Positions 36,601 to 49,901 of a stretch of DNA of 64,000 nt are shown piece after piece. The notes beneath the pieces are model-generated. The model had not been told where the DNA came from. It was given only the letters and a program-made list of their open reading frames with translations, and did not search any database. Source of the DNA: Castor canadensis (Eukaryota > Chordata > Mammalia > Rodentia > Castoridae); contig NC_133390.1 of assembly GCF_047511655.1 (NCBI RefSeq), positions 133,539,583 through 133,603,582 on the forward strand, in the 5' to 3' direction. Each line of letters starts with the position of its first letter. Position 1 is the first letter of the stretch. The translations under genes were made by a program, and so were the position numbers.

Positions 36601-37748
36601 GGACAGTGGAATGTTCACACTGACCCTCAGGCTCAGGATCCAAGAGTTTGGCAGAAGATACAGGACCTTTTCTGGCCTTGTCTTGGAGGTTACCATTTCA
36701 TTTCCTCTATGGTTTGTCTTGAGATGGGAACAGGCAGGTCCATTAGTAACAAAAGAAAGGGAAACAGATGCTGCAGCTCAATGCCACAGGAGAAGGGGGA
36801 AGACCCACCTTCCACATGAACTGTAAATAGACAAGCAGGCCTGACAATGCTGGTGCAGTGTCACCCTTCCCAGGGTGCTTGGAAAGGGGAAAGCTTGTAG
36901 CAGAGGCTCACGCACAGGAGAAATCTGAGTAAACAAAGCTTGCAGGGCCAGGTGAGTGCTAAGCTCACCTCTGAGATCTGCATAAATAACACCTCCAGCA
37001 ACAGCAGGCTGACAGCAGTGGGCAGGCAAGCCACAGCTGCAGAAACCATTCTCAGAACGGTCTCCAGACTCTTTTTTTTCTTTGTCTCCCTACCTTTGAT
37101 GAGAGAACAACTGAATTACAACTGCAAGATGAAAAACATACTGAAACTGCATTGCATTTGAACTTGGGACAATTGGTGGGGTTTTTTTTGTGCGTGTGTG
37201 TGTAGTTTTGTTCTACTTTATACATCCCCTTTCATGAGACAACTACAGAACAACATCTGAGGCACCATCTCCAGGATTGGAGACTGAGACAGACACCCAA
37301 ATTATTAAGACTGAAACTTCATTGCATTTGAACTTGGAGGATCTTTGGTTTTTTGGTTTTTTGGTGTTTTTAAATTTTATATTTTTTCATTTTATTTTAA
37401 TACATTTTTATGTACAGAATTTTCTTTCATTTACTTATTTTTTATTTTTATTCTTATCTTTATGTTTTTTACTTTTGATTTTCAATCCTCTCTCTGTCTC
37501 TCTAATGTCTGTTCAGCTTACTGTCTATTAGTACACTAAAGCTCCCTGTTTATACCTTTGACACCTTCTTGTCTGATACCTTGTTCTGTTTTCTCCTTCC
37601 AGTCTGTGTACTTGTTTTTCCCATTTCTCTAACTTCTTGTTTTCCATCTCAGCTCACCCTTCTATTCTAAATATTACCATTGTTATTATTACAAGCTAGA
37701 AAATACTTAATTGCACACAGTAAGGGGACAATAACAATACCAAAGACA

Positions 37749-38949
37749 ATGACGGGAAGACAGAAAAAACAGGGAAATCAGTTTCCCCACAGCAAAAAAT
37801 TAGTACAGGAACCAGAGGGGAATGAAGAACACAGGTACTCAGACCCAGACTCAAACAAATTGAAGATAAACTATGCCAAAGGACCCAATGAAGCCCACAA
37901 GAATAAATTAAAAGAAGACATACTACAGGTATTCAATGAGAATTTTATAGAGATGATACTGGGTAGGGTCAACCAAAATGTACAGGAGACACTCAAGAAA
38001 TTCCAAGACAACAAAAATAGAGAATTTGAAAAAGCAAAAGAAGAAATAAAGGAAACCATAGAAGCACTGTATAAACAACAAAGTGAAAGAGAGAACACAA
38101 AGAATAAACAGAAAAATGAACTCAGGACAAAAATAGACAACATTAAAGAGGAAACCAGCCAGGATATGGAAAACCTCAGAAAAAAGAACGAAACAGAACT
38201 GCAAAACAAAATGGAAGGCCAATCCAGCAGAATAGAACAAACAGAAGACAGAATCTCAGAACTTGAAGATGAAATGGTAATTAAAAGAAAAACCAAAGAA
38301 ATATTAAGTAAACAACTCAAGACCTGTGAAAAGAAAATGGAAGAACACACCAACTCCATCAAAAGACCAAACTTGAGAATCATGGGCATCGAAGAAGGAG
38401 AAGAGGTGCATGCGAAGGGAATGCATAATATATTTAACAAAATAATAACAGAAAATTTCCCAAATCTAGAGAAAGATATACCAATACAGATGCAAAAGGC
38501 CTCCAGGACACCAAAGAGACCAGATCAAAATAGAACTATTCCACAACATATCATCATTAAAACAATAAGTTGAGAAACTAAGGAAAGAATATTGAAGGCT
38601 GTAAGAGAGAAAAAACAAGTAACATACAAAGGTAAACCCATCAAAATCACACCAGACTTCTCAACAGAAACATTAAAAGCAAGAAGAATGTGGGGTGAGA
38701 TCTTCTGGGCACTGAATGAAAATAACTTCAACCCCAGGATACTCTACCCAGCAAAACTATCACTCAAAGTAGATGGAGCAATAAGTCTTCCATGATAAGC
38801 AGAAACTAAAACAATATGTGACTATAAAGCCACCACTACAAAAGATTCTTCAAGGGATTCTGCACACAGAAAGTGAAACTCAACTTAACCATGAAAAGAC
38901 AGGCAGCACCAAACTACAGGAAAAGAAAAAGCAAGACAGTAGAGAGTAA
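37749..38949 (+). pseudogene. L1 ORF1 of the third element, one nonsense and one frameshift
   Basis: Opens at ATG 37749 (MTGRQKKQGN) and stays open for 274 codons, through a long coiled coil (about residues 60-190) and KRPNLRIMGIEEGEE, to a TGA at 38571-38573 where the relatives have ACA. The same frame then continues KERILKAVREKKQ to about 38795, where a 2-bp deletion (GCAATAAGTC instead of GCAAGAAAAGTC) shifts it. Expected end is TAA at 38947-38949; the span fits 401 codons after adding back two bases. ORF1p is the L1 RNA chaperone and coats L1 RNA in the cytoplasm. Confidence 0.85.
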
Positions 38950-38999
38950 CCTCAACTTAGGTACACACAATCAAACCTTCAAACAACTAAGACAACTAA

Positions 39000-41900
39000 A
39001 TGTCAGGAATCACCACATACCTATCAGTACTAACGCTCAATGTTAATGGACTTAATTTCCCCATCAAAAGGCACCGCTTGACGAAATGGATTAAAAAGGA
39101 AGATCCAACATTTTGTTGCTTACAGGAGACTCATCTCACCGACAGAAATAAGCATAGGCTAAGGATGAAAGGCTGGAAGAAGAATTACCAAGACAACGGC
39201 CCCTGAAAACAGGCAGGATTAGCAATACTTATCTCTGACAAAGTAGATTTCAAAACTACATTGGTCAAATGAGATAAAGAAGGACATTACATACAAATAA
39301 AAGGGGAATAGACCAAAAGGAAATAATAATTATCAACCTGTATGCACCCAATGTCAACGAACCCAATTTCTTCAAACATACCCTGAAAGACCTAAAAGCA
39401 TATATAAACGCCAACACAGTGGTTGTGGGAGACTTTAACACCCCATTATCATCAATAGATAGGTCATCCAAACAAAAAAACAATAAAGAAATCCAAGATC
39501 TAAAATATGCAATAGATCAAATGGACCTAGTTAATGTCTACAGAACATTTCATCCAAATTCTTCATAATATACATTCTTCTCAGCAGCCCATGGAACCTT
39601 TTCCAAAATAGATCATATCCTACGGCACAAAGCAAGTCTCAGCAAATATAAGAAAATAGAAATTATACCGTGCATACTATCTGATCACAATGCAGTAAAA
39701 GTAGAAATCAACAACAAAAGTAAAGACAAAAAACATGCAAACAACTGGAAACTAAATAACTCATTACTTAATGAAGAATGGATCATCAATGAAATAAAAG
39801 AGGAAATTAAAAAGTTCCTGGAAGTTAATGAAAATGAAAACACAACCTACTGGAACCTATGGGACACAGCTAAGGCAGTCCTGAGAGGAAAGTTTATAGC
39901 CATGAGTGCATATATTAAAAAGACTCGAAGATCCCAAATCAATGACCTAATGATACACCTCAAACTCCTAGAAAAACAAGAACAAGCAAATCCCAAAACA
40001 AATAGAAGGAGAGAAATAATAAAAATAAGAGCTGAAATCAACGAAATAGAAGCCAAAAAAACCATACAAAGAATTAATGAAACGAAAAGTTGGTTCTTTG
40101 AAAAAATAAACAAGATCAATAGACCCCTGGAAAACATGACTAAAATGAGGAGAGAAAAAACCCAAATTAGTAGAATCAGCAATGCAAATTAGTAGAATCA
40201 GCAATGCAAAAGGGGAGATAACAACAAACACCATGGAAGTCCAGGAAATCATCAGAGACTGCTTTGAGAAACTATATTCAAATAAATTTGAAAATCTTAA
40301 AGAAATGGACAGATTTCTACATACATATGACCATCTAAAACTGAACCAAGAGGAAATTAATCACCTGAATAGATCTATAACACAAAATGAAGTTGAAGCA
40401 GCAATCAAGAGTCTCCCCAAAAAGAAAAGTCCAGGACCTGATGGATTCTCTGCTGAATTCTATCAGACCTTTAAAGAAGAACTGATACCAACCCTCCTTA
40501 AACTGTTCCAAGAAATAGAAAGGGAAGGAAAACTGCCAAACACACTTTATGAAGCCAGTATTACACTTATCCCAAAACCAGGCAAAGACACCTCCAAAAA
40601 GGAGAACTGTAGGCCAATCTCCTTAATGAACATTGACGCCAAAATCCTCAACAAAATAATGGCAAACTGAATTCAACAACACATCAGAAAGATTATTTGC
40701 CATGACCAAGTAGGTTTCATCCCAAGGATGCAGGAGTGGTTCAACATACAAAAATCAATAAACGTAATAAACCACATTAACAGAAGCAAAGACAAAAACC
40801 ACTTGATCATCTCAATAGATGCAGAAAAAGCCTTTGATAAAATCCAACACCATTTCATTATAAAAGCTCTAAGAAAACTAGAACTAGAAGGAAAGTACCT
40901 CAACAATATAAAAGCTATATATGACAAACCTACAGCCAGCATTATACTTAACGGAGAAAAACTGAAACCATTCCCTCTAAAATCAGGAATCAGACAAGAA
41001 TGCCCACTATCTCCACTCCTATTCAACATAGTACTGGAATTCCTAGCCAGAGCAATTAGGCAAGAACAAGGAATAAAAAGAATACAAATAGGTAAAGAAA
41101 TTGTCAAAATATCCCTATTTGCAGATGACATGATCCTATACCTTAAAGAACCAAAAAACTACTCAAAAGCTTCTAGACATCATCAATAGCTATAGTAAGG
41201 TAGTAGGATATAAAATTAACATAGAAAAATCATTAGCATTTCTATACACTAACAATGAGCAAACTGAAAAAGAATGTAGGAAAACAATTCCATTTACAAT
41301 AGCCTCAAAAAAATCAAATACCTAGGTGTAAACCTAACAAAAGATGTGAAAGTCCTCTACAAGGAAAACTATACACTTCTGAAGAAAGAGATTGAGGAAG
41401 ACTATAGAAAGTCGAGAGAACTCCCATGCTCATGGATTGGTAGAATCAACATAGTAAAAATGTCGATACTTCCTAAAGTAATCTACATGTTTAATGCAAT
41501 TCCCATCAAAATTCCAATGACATTCATTAAAGAGATCCAAATATCTACCGTGAAATTTATATGGAAACACAGGAAGCCACCAATAGCCAAGGCAATATAC
41601 AGTCAAAAGAACAATGCAGGAGGTATCACAATACCTGACTTCAAACTATATTACAAAGCAGTAGCAATAAAAACAGCATGGTACTGGCACAAAAACAGAC
41701 ATGAAGACCACTGGAACAGAATAGAGGACCCAGATATGAAGCCACACAAGTATAACCAACTTGTCTTTGACAAAGGAGCTAAAAATATATGATGGAGAAA
41801 TAGCAGCCTCTTCAACAAAAACTACTTGGAAAACTGGTTAGCAGTCTGCAAAAAACTGAATCTAGATCCATGTATATCACCCTATACCAATATTAACTCA

Positions 41901-42673
41901 AAATGGATCGAGGATCTTAATATCAGACCCCAAACTCTAAAGTTGATAAAGGAAAGAGTAGGAACTACTCTGGAGTTAGTAGGTATAGGTAAGAACTTTC
42001 TCAATGAAACCCCAGCAGCACAGCAACTAAGAGATAGCATAGATAAATGGGACCTCATAAAACTAAAAAGCTTCTGTTCATCAAAAGAAATGGTCTCTAA
42101 ACTGAAGAGAACACCCACAGAGTGGGAGAAAATATTTGCCAGCTACACATCAGACAAAGGACAGATAACCAGAATATATAGGGAACTTAAAAACTAAATT
42201 CTTCCAAAACTAATGAACCAATAAAGAAATGGGCAAGTGAACTAAACAGAACTTTCTCAAAAGAAGAAATTCAAATGGCCAAAAAACACATGAAAAAATG
42301 CTCACCATCTCTAACAATAAAGGAAATGCAAATGAAAACCACACTAAGATTCCACGTCACCCCTGTTAGAATAGCCATCATCAGCAACACCACGAACAAC
42401 AGGTGTTGGCGAGGATGCGGGGAGAAAGTAACCCTTTTACGCTGTTGGTGGGAATGTAAACTAGTACAACCACTCTGGAAAAAAACTTGGAGGCTACTTA
42501 AAAAGCCAGACATTGATCTACCATTTGATCCAGCAATACTACTCTTAGGGATATACCCAAAAGACTGTGACACAGGTTACTCCAAAGGCACCTGCACACC
42601 TATGTTTATTGTGGCAATATTCACAATAGCCAAGTTATGGAAACAGTCAAGATGCCCCACCACTGACGAATGA
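39000..42673 (+). pseudogene. L1 ORF2 relic of the third element
   Basis: Starts like the others (SGITTYLSVLTLNVNGLN; the initiation codon is ATG at 39000). Endonuclease, RT (FADDM near 41116) and the C-terminal [18 protein letters not shown] are present; the histidine of CX3CX7HX4C is arginine here (CTCCGC-type change). Breaks: TGA 39204-39206, a small duplication of AATTAGTAGAATCAGCAATGC near 40165-40205, TGA near 40668, a 2-bp loss near 41160, the A7 tract 41307-41313, TGA 41790-41792 and TGA 42671-42673. Confidence 0.83.
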
Positions 42674-45257
42674 ATTAAGAAAATGTATCTATACACAGTG
42701 GAATTTTATGCAGCCATGAAGAAGAATGAAACGTTATCATTCGCTGGTCAGTGGATGGAATTGGAGAACATCATTTTGAGTGAGGTTAGCCTGGCCCAAA
42801 AGACCAAAAATCGTATGTTCTCCCTCATATGTGGACATTAGATCAAGGGCAAACACAACAATGGGATTGGACTTTGAGCACATGATAAAAGCAAGAGCAC
42901 ACAAGGGAGTGGTGAAGATAGGTAAGACACCTAAAAAATTAGTTAGCATTTGTTGCCCTTAAGGCAAAGAAACTAAAGCAGATACCTTAGAAGCAACTGA
43001 GGCCAATAGGAAAAGGGGACCAGGAACTAGAGAAAAGGTTAGATCAAAAAGAATTAACCTAGAAGGTAACACACACGCACAGGAAATTAATGCGAGTCAA
43101 CTCCCTGTATAGCTATCCTTATCTTAACCAGCAAAAACCCTTGTTCCTTCCTGTTATGGCTAATACTCTCTCTACAACAAAATTAGAAATAAGGGCAAAA
43201 TAGTTTCTGCTGGGTATTGAGGGGGTAGGGGGGAGAGGGAGGGGGTGGATTGTGTGGTACGGGAGGGGGTTGGGGCAGGGGGGAGAAATGACCCAAGCCT
43301 TTTATGCACATATGAATAAAAAAAACACCTCAATATATAATGACATCAAAGAAAAAAACATCTAAAATACATTGAGTGTTTACTCTGAGCAGGATACTGT
43401 ATTAAGTGTATATAGATAATCTTACATAAATTATAACCTATATCTAACTTTTAAATAATATTAAAATACAAACATGCTGTGCTTGGGCTTACTTCCCATG
43501 ACCCATAGATGCTGGCTCAGTAGCTGCCACTAGTGCCCCAGAGTCTAGATCCTCAGGTACATGCTCCTGAGGGGACTGAAGTGGAACCAGCCTGCATCCC
43601 TGTGGGCCATGGGCCAGGAGGCTTGTAGTTAGAGTCTGGAAAAGGGAACAGACACATATAAGAAGGTGTAGGGAGCCTTAACACAGCCCCAAACCACCCC
43701 ATCTTCTCCCCCCAAAAGGGAAAAGGATGGGTCATACAGAGATTTGTCCTTTAGTTTTAAATCCATGTGCACTTCCCTGTATGGAGGCCAACATGAAACC
43801 ACACCGGTATGCCCAGCTGCTCTGTCTGAGGTCCTGATCCCACCTAGGCCAGAATCACTAAGTCCACACACCTCACAGGGTCAACACAGGATGAGATCTC
43901 TGGAGTGCATGGCCTCCTAGATTGTTCACTTTCCTCATCCCAAGGACTTATGTTATTAAGTCAGTGGTGAGAGAGTTCCATTTACAAATCAGAGAAGAAA
44001 TGTGCCATTAGGCGAGAAATTCTTTTTCCCTCCCTATGGGCTCTGACATTACAACCCAGTACTACCGGGATGAAGATCCATACTCTGTGAATGGGTCTCC
44101 TTTATTGTTTCACATTCAGTATTCATGGCATCAGCCACAGTAGAGCTTCCTTAATGCTGCTCTGAGCTGTGAGATGTCTGAGAGCACTATCCCAGCAACC
44201 TGGAGAACAGAGCTTCTCACCTCTGCCCCAAGTGACAGATAGAAGGAAGGGGAAAGGGCTATGAACACATCGAACCATGGCCTCCCTCTGATTCACTAAC
44301 ACAACCTTGTGCTATGCAACAATAGAATACCAGATGTTATTAGCAATTAAAACATCCTCTTTAAAAACAGAACAAAGTCTACCTTGTGAAAAAGTATGTG
44401 TTTTAACACTTCATCCCTAAAATGAAGCTCCACACAAGGAGCTATTTTACATCCAAGACTGGGAAAATCCACATGTAAAATCTCCACAGGCAACAGATAC
44501 CCAGGGTACATTAGAGGAGGCACTGGCCTGGCTCTGAGTTGGGCCATCTGTTTTGGCTTCTGGTTTGAATTTTCCCCCATGAATTACATTTCGACATACA
44601 TTCAGCTTCTATGTTATGCAGGTGGTTAAACTTTCATGGATGAAGTAGACATAAGTCAACATTTATCAAGTCTTTGGAGAATCTCAAGAATGACAGGTGG
44701 TTTGTATAACTGGATCACTTCTGCAAACATGGGTAAGTTTAGGCACTGTCCAGCAACTCCATGCTACCTGACTTCTGTTCAAAGCACCTCACAAGCTTCC
44801 AGAGCAGCAGAACAGGTCCCTCCTCTCTCTTGTAAGTCAGCAGAACACTTGGGTCCCAAACATTTTTCTGCTGTTTATGTGCTCTGAGACCCAGATATCA
44901 CAAAAGATGACAGACTCCACTTGCCCAGATGTGTGTGTTGTATACTTCCAGCTCCCTTCTGCTCCAATCCCTCCTATTTCCCTCCTGAGACAATAAACAA
45001 CACACAAGATGCTAATGGCACTCTTTTACTGAATAGGGCAGAAGCATCCATGTGTGCTGTCACTAGTGTACTTGAAAAGCAAGGGGCAGAATGAAACAGG
45101 AGAGGCATGAAGACAGCTCCTATAGAAGACACCTCTAATCCTCTAATGGCCTTTGGGTGCTGCAAAGCCAGGGCACTCATCTGAGTGTTGGGGCACTACA
45201 AGGTCAGCAGGCATGCTAATTAAGGGTGGTCATTGTGGCCCAGCCTGGGACAGACTC

Positions 45258-45341
45258 TCAGGGACTGTGACAGCTGTAATTTTCCTTAGAGATTTCATTC
45301 TGCCAGAGTACACTGTAGACCTGGAAGTTGCATAATTCTCT
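45258..45341 (-). pseudogene. Duplicated cystatin exon 3, open frame, likely unexpressed
   Basis: Homologous to the exon at 50109-50192, with the same GTAG acceptor and the same 27-codon length ending in TGA. It reads RELCNFQVYS VLWQNEISKE NYSCHSP. Both cysteines are kept but the PW loop proline is leucine. Eight of 27 residues differ, and by eye no codon shows a synonymous change. It has no upstream partner with a working donor except the distant real exon 2, so it could only be used as an alternative last exon of the intact gene (exon 2 at 51038 spliced past the real exon 3 to here). Treated as a pseudogene fragment. Confidence 0.75.
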
Positions 45342-45929
45342 CTACAAAAGAGAAGAGAGAGGGAGAGTCAGTGTGGGTTGCAGTTCAAATGGGTAGCACC
45401 CATCCATGAAGTGCCATGAATGAAGGTACAAAACAATGTACATGAGACTCTTGGTCCTCCCTGCCCCTGCTGGGTCCCAAGACAATCAGCCCAGCTGTGT
45501 AGAATCTGTTTACTACTCCTTCCTTTGCAACAAGTCCACCAGGTGGCATGTGTCCTTTTCCCCAGCTGAGGGAATACCATGTGTTCCCACCCAGCATGAC
45601 CCTCTAAGGAGCAGCTCTGCAAGTATGCAGGAGCCTTAGAGGCACAGACAGCAGACAGATACTCATTGCCACCAAGGTTCCTTTCCTTTGGCACCTGGGC
45701 CAGAGTTTTGAGTGGGAGTGTGGGAAACATACCTAAAAAACTACTGGGGACCAGTAACTAGGGAAGTTCTATTCTGCCCACAGCCAAGGTATCACAAGAA
45801 CAAGCCCCATCCAGAGAGAGGCTGAGACAGGGGTTGCCCTTGAGGGTTTTGGCCACCTAAAGGCCACTGATCTGTTCAATGTGACTCTGGAAAACGGATA
45901 GGGTGGGGTTAATCTGAGCCTCTTTTCCT

Positions 45930-46140
45930 TCCTAGTGTCCCCCAGACTTCTCCCTCCTAAAATCAAGCAGGCAGTATCCCATCTCTGAGATGTTTTCTGT
46001 GTGTATCTATTCATGAACCACAACTTCCCCCCACATGTACACACACATTCACCTCCACACACGTGTGCAAACCTGCACCTATCCACGTGTACCAAAACAC
46101 TTGCACATTTACTTCTTCACATATGCACATAAGCACACAG
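45930..46140. repeat. CA-rich tract in the duplicated cystatin intron
   Basis: ACATGTACACACACATTCACC and ACACGTGTGCAAACCTGCAC units, shared with the true intron 2 at about 50870-50990, so it predates the duplication. Confidence 0.7.
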
Positions 46141-46186
46141 GCTCACATGCCCATCCCTGCATGATTGTCCCATGGACCACATCAGC

Positions 46187-46303
46187 TCATATCTGCTGAT
46201 CTAGCTGCTCACTGAGGAGACAGTCAGACAAGTCAGCTTGGGACTTGGTACATGTGGTTCGACCTAGCTCAGTTTTCATGTAGTAGACTGTTCCAGCCAT
46301 AAC
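46187..46303 (-). pseudogene. Duplicated cystatin exon 2 with lost splice donor
   Basis: Homologous to the exon at 51038-51151. An acceptor (CACTATAG) precedes GTTATGGC, and the frame reads VMAGTVYYMK TELGRTTCTK SQADLSDCLL SEQLDQQ with both cysteines kept. The true exon has AAGGTATGG at its end; here three bases (AGG) are deleted, leaving ATATGAG, so the GT donor is gone and the frame runs into TGA at 46189-46187 (DQQI then stop). Ten of 37 residues differ from the functional exon. No exon 1 accompanies it. It lies in the proximal segmental copy, about 4.7 kb downstream of the real exon 2. If spliced from exon 1 it would give a C-terminally truncated cystatin without the PW loop; more likely it is a dead duplicate. 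Confidence 0.8.
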
Positions 46304-47689
46304 CTATAGTGAAAAGAGTGGGATTCACTTACAACACTGTGTCAAGTTCACATGCATGCATTTACTTTACATTACATACTTAATGTGTGTCTAGGGTTCA
46401 TGTCTGTATTCCTGGGCTGACAGAACTATCATCCATGGAGCACACAACCAACACTTCAGAAGGGATGGTTGCATGTTCCCTTGCAATGTCTTTTCTTCTG
46501 ACTAACTCTGACATGGTATCTCCTGCTATCAAGAGAGAATAGAAACAGGAAAATAGAAGGCAGAAGTGAGTGACTAAAATCCTTTTCTAGACTCTGGATG
46601 GGAAGACATAGCTCTGGGAGCCAAAAGGGTGGTGGCAAGTAAACAATCCCCTGTTCCAGGAGAGCAGTGCTGATTTGAGCAGAAAGACAAGGCTTTGGTT
46701 CCCAGAACAGTAATACAAAATTCTGTTGCCTGTGGCTTATAGGCAGGGACACTGGCCCATTGTAGGAAGGCTTTGATCTGAAGCCTTCTTCCTGCTAAAC
46801 TCCAGTCCCCAGCACACAGCCCATAGAGAACCCATTCCCTCAATTTACCCAGACTTACTATTCCCTTATTCCACAGCAGCACATGTGTTGCTTCACACTT
46901 GTGAGTGTTTCAGGCCAGTAAGGAAGTCTGTCTGTCAAACGCCACTAATTCAATGTTATTGCTAATGGAACTATTTCTCAAATATGTAACACAACTGAAT
47001 GTCTTACAGTGTGATAAAGAAATATAATTTAACCCTTTTTCTGCACAGGGCAACACAGATACTGGGCCTTCAAATGGCCTTGAGCTTGTCTTCTCACCTT
47101 CATGCCAAGCATGGGCATTCAGCATTCCTAATACAACATCCAAAATCCAAAATGCACCAAAATCTCAAATATTTACAACATTGACATAATATTACAAGTA
47201 CAAAAATCCTGTTGCATGAACATTTCATGCATGAAGTTAAATTAAAATATTGTGTATAATTTCTTTCAGCCCATGTGTATGAAGTATAAATGAAACATGA
47301 ATGAATGAAATGTGTAACTTGAATTCCCTCACCAAGACATACCTTCTACTAATACATGCACACATACATAAATACGTATATAACCTTTGATTCACTGCCA
47401 TGTGCTATTTAGTTCTCAAAACTCCCATGAGGAAGGAACTATTGCAGTCCCCAGTTTATAAATGTGATAATTGAGGCTCAGAGACCGTGAGGATGTGGCC
47501 CATGTCTGGTCTATGGTGAGGAAGAATGCTGTGATAGGGATCATGTGGTACGGCAAAGCTGGACATCTTTTTGGGGCCAGGAAGCAGAGAAAGAGAGATC
47601 CAGAGAGAGTTGCAGACAGAGACAGAAGAAGCAGCCAAGGAGAAAATGTTGCCCCAAGCACATGCCACCACGAACTTCCGGCCTTCAAC

Positions 47690-48120
47690 TAGGTTCTACC
47701 TCCTAAGGTTCCCTACACTCCAAATAGCCAGTAACCTTAAGAACCCATAAGTGGATTTATCCATTGATGAAGTGAGATCTCTCAAGATCCAATAAGCTCC
47801 CGCAGGCCCACCTGAACACTGCAGCACTGGGGATGAAACCATCAGCACATGTCTTGTAGAAACATTTCAGATTCAAACCATACATTTGTTTAAAAAATAA
47901 AGGATTCACAATGCTGTGGACCTGGATTTCAGAAAGGACCAGCAGGGAAGTTCCTTCTGGGGGTCTGCACATGGTTGCAGACAGATGTCAGTGGCTGCTG
48001 CAGTCACCAGCAAGCTACAATTGGAGGGACCTTCCACAGTGGACCACTCAATTTACCAAAACACAATGCCAGCCTTGGCAGGGAGCTCTGTTCTGCTGTC
48101 ACTTGTAGCATCTCAGGGTG
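47690..48120 (+). mobile_element. MaLR-like LTR block in the distal duplication copy
   Basis: Counterpart of 36130-36600, with the same order of motifs (CTAGGTTCTACCTCCTAAG; TTCAAACCATACATTTG; CTGCACATGGTTGCAG). It shows the LTR block predates the segmental duplication. Confidence 0.45.
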
Positions 48121-49901
48121 ATCTCAAAGGCATGATGTCCTTGAGGACTGTAAACTGTTCAAATGGATGCTCAGTCCCATGGTCCAAGACACCTCAGCGG
48201 TTTTTAAAATGACACCAATGAAAAAAAAACATTAAAAATATATTGAGTGTTTACTTGGTGCAGAATACTGTACTAAGTCTATATAGATAATCTTCCCTAC
48301 ATTATAACCTACATATATCTTATAAGATAAACAATGTCAAATTAAAGCCATGCAGGGCTTGGGCTAAATCTCCATAACCTGCAGCTTCTGGCTCATCAGC
48401 CGCCCCTGGAACCCAAGGTCTAGCATCCACAGGTCCCTGCTCCTCAGGGGACTGAGGTGGAACCTGCCTGCATCCCTGTGGATCAGTGACCAGGAAGCCT
48501 CTGGCTAGAGGGAGGGAAAGGGAGCAGACACATAAGAAGAACATGTAGAGTGCCTTCACAGAGCCCCAACACCACCCCAACTTCCCCAAATTAGGGAAGA
48601 ATGTGGATCACACATATATCTTTCCTTCCGGTAAAATTCCATCAGCCCCTCCCCTGCATGGAGGCCAAACACACACCACCACTGCTGTGCCTGGATGCCA
48701 TGTCTGATGAAATGATTGCACCTAGGCAAGGAACATAAGTCCATGCACCCCACAGGTCACCACAGATTCTGATCTTTGGAGCTCAAGCCCTCCTAGGTGA
48801 ATCACTCCCTCATCCCAAGGACTTTTGTTATAAAGTCGGGGGTGAGAGAGTTACACCTACAAAGCAGAGGAAAAGGGCAATAGGGCAGAAATTCTTCTGC
48901 CCTCCATACTGGGTGCTGACTTTGAATCCCAGTACTTCTGGAGTGCTGACCTGAGCATTTTGAGTGGGTCCCCTTTATCATTTCACTATTGGTGTCCATG
49001 GCAGGAATCCCAGGAGAGATTCCCTAATGCTCCTATGAGCTGAGAGATGTCTGAGAGAATTGTCCCAGTAAGCTGGCCAACGGTTCTTCTCCCCTTTGCC
49101 CTGAGTACAGGTGGAAAGACAGGATGGGAAAAGGCTGTGAGCACATAGAACTGTGGCCACTCTCAGAATCACTAAGACATCCCTGCGCTATGCAACAATA
49201 GAATACCAGGTGCTGTTAGTAAAATAGAAGAAAGTGTGCCTTATGAAATTGTCTGTTTTTTAATGCTACATCCATACTATGAAGCTTCAAACAAGGATCT
49301 GTTTTACATGCAAGAGCAGAGAAAGGCTAAGAACATCCAACTATAAAATCTCCACAGTTCACAGCTGCTCAGGGTACATTAGAGAGGTGTAGGTCTGGCC
49401 ATGGGTTATGTCATCTGTCTTGGCTTCTGGTTTGTATTTTTTTCCAGCAGTGATACTTGAACCTACTTTCAGCCTCTGTGTCTTAGAGGTGGTTAATCTT
49501 AAAGAATTAAGTAGACATAAGCCACCATTTATATCTTTGGGAAATCTCAATAATGACAGTTGGTCTCTGCAATTGTATCACTTCTGCACACCTGGAAGAG
49601 GTTTGGCCCATTATGGTCACTGTCCAGTAACTGCCTTCTTCCTGAGTCCTGTTCAAAGCAGCTCCCAAGCTCCAAAGAAGCAGACCACATCTGTCCTCTC
49701 CCTTGTGTGTCCACAGGACACTTGGGTCCCCAACCCCTTTCTGTTTGTTATGTGCTCTGAGAGCCAGATATCACAAAAGATGGCAGACTCCACTTTTACA
49801 GATATGTATGTATGGTGTGAGCGCCCAACTCCGTTGTGCTCCAATCCCTCTTCCCACCCTCCTGAGACAAGAAACAACACAGAAGATGCTGAATGAAGAC
49901 T

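Larger units (their letters stand above)
36784..43325 (+). mobile_element. Third long LINE-1, truncated inside the 5'UTR
   Basis: About 6.5 kb, collinear with the nested L1 from its last 5'UTR monomer to the tail (ATGCACATATGAATAAAAA). It sits in the proximal cystatin duplication copy and is absent from the distal copy, so it inserted after the duplication. A 6-base CTCAAT at 36777-36782 and 43329-43334 is a possible short target-site duplication but is weak. It contains the best preserved ORF1 of the window. Confidence 0.87.
35050..47060. repeat. Proximal copy of the segmental duplication, split by an L1
   Basis: Matches 47085-51905 in order. The block 36650-43325 has no counterpart in the distal copy: 36784-43325 is an L1, and about 134 bases at 36650-36783 are either deleted from the distal copy or belong to the insertion event. 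Homology resumes at ACACCTCAAT (43326 onward, matching ACACCTCAGC near 48190). It carries the broken exon 2 and exon 3 copies near its right end. Elsewhere in this span I see no gene. Confidence 0.8.

Noticed and set aside
36371-36826. 151-codon plus-strand frame
   Set aside because: Spans an LTR-like block, proximal-only sequence and the start of an L1; the aligned region near 47916-48212 is not conserved as a protein.
46193-46303. Second complete cystatin gene
   Set aside because: No exon 1, signal peptide or promoter was found upstream within the proximal copy; the duplication edge at about 47060 excludes them and the donor is deleted.
49408-49896. 162-codon plus-strand frame
   Set aside because: The aligned region in the proximal duplication copy (about 44540-44890) breaks it, it is antisense to the cystatin 3' flank, and it has no family motif.
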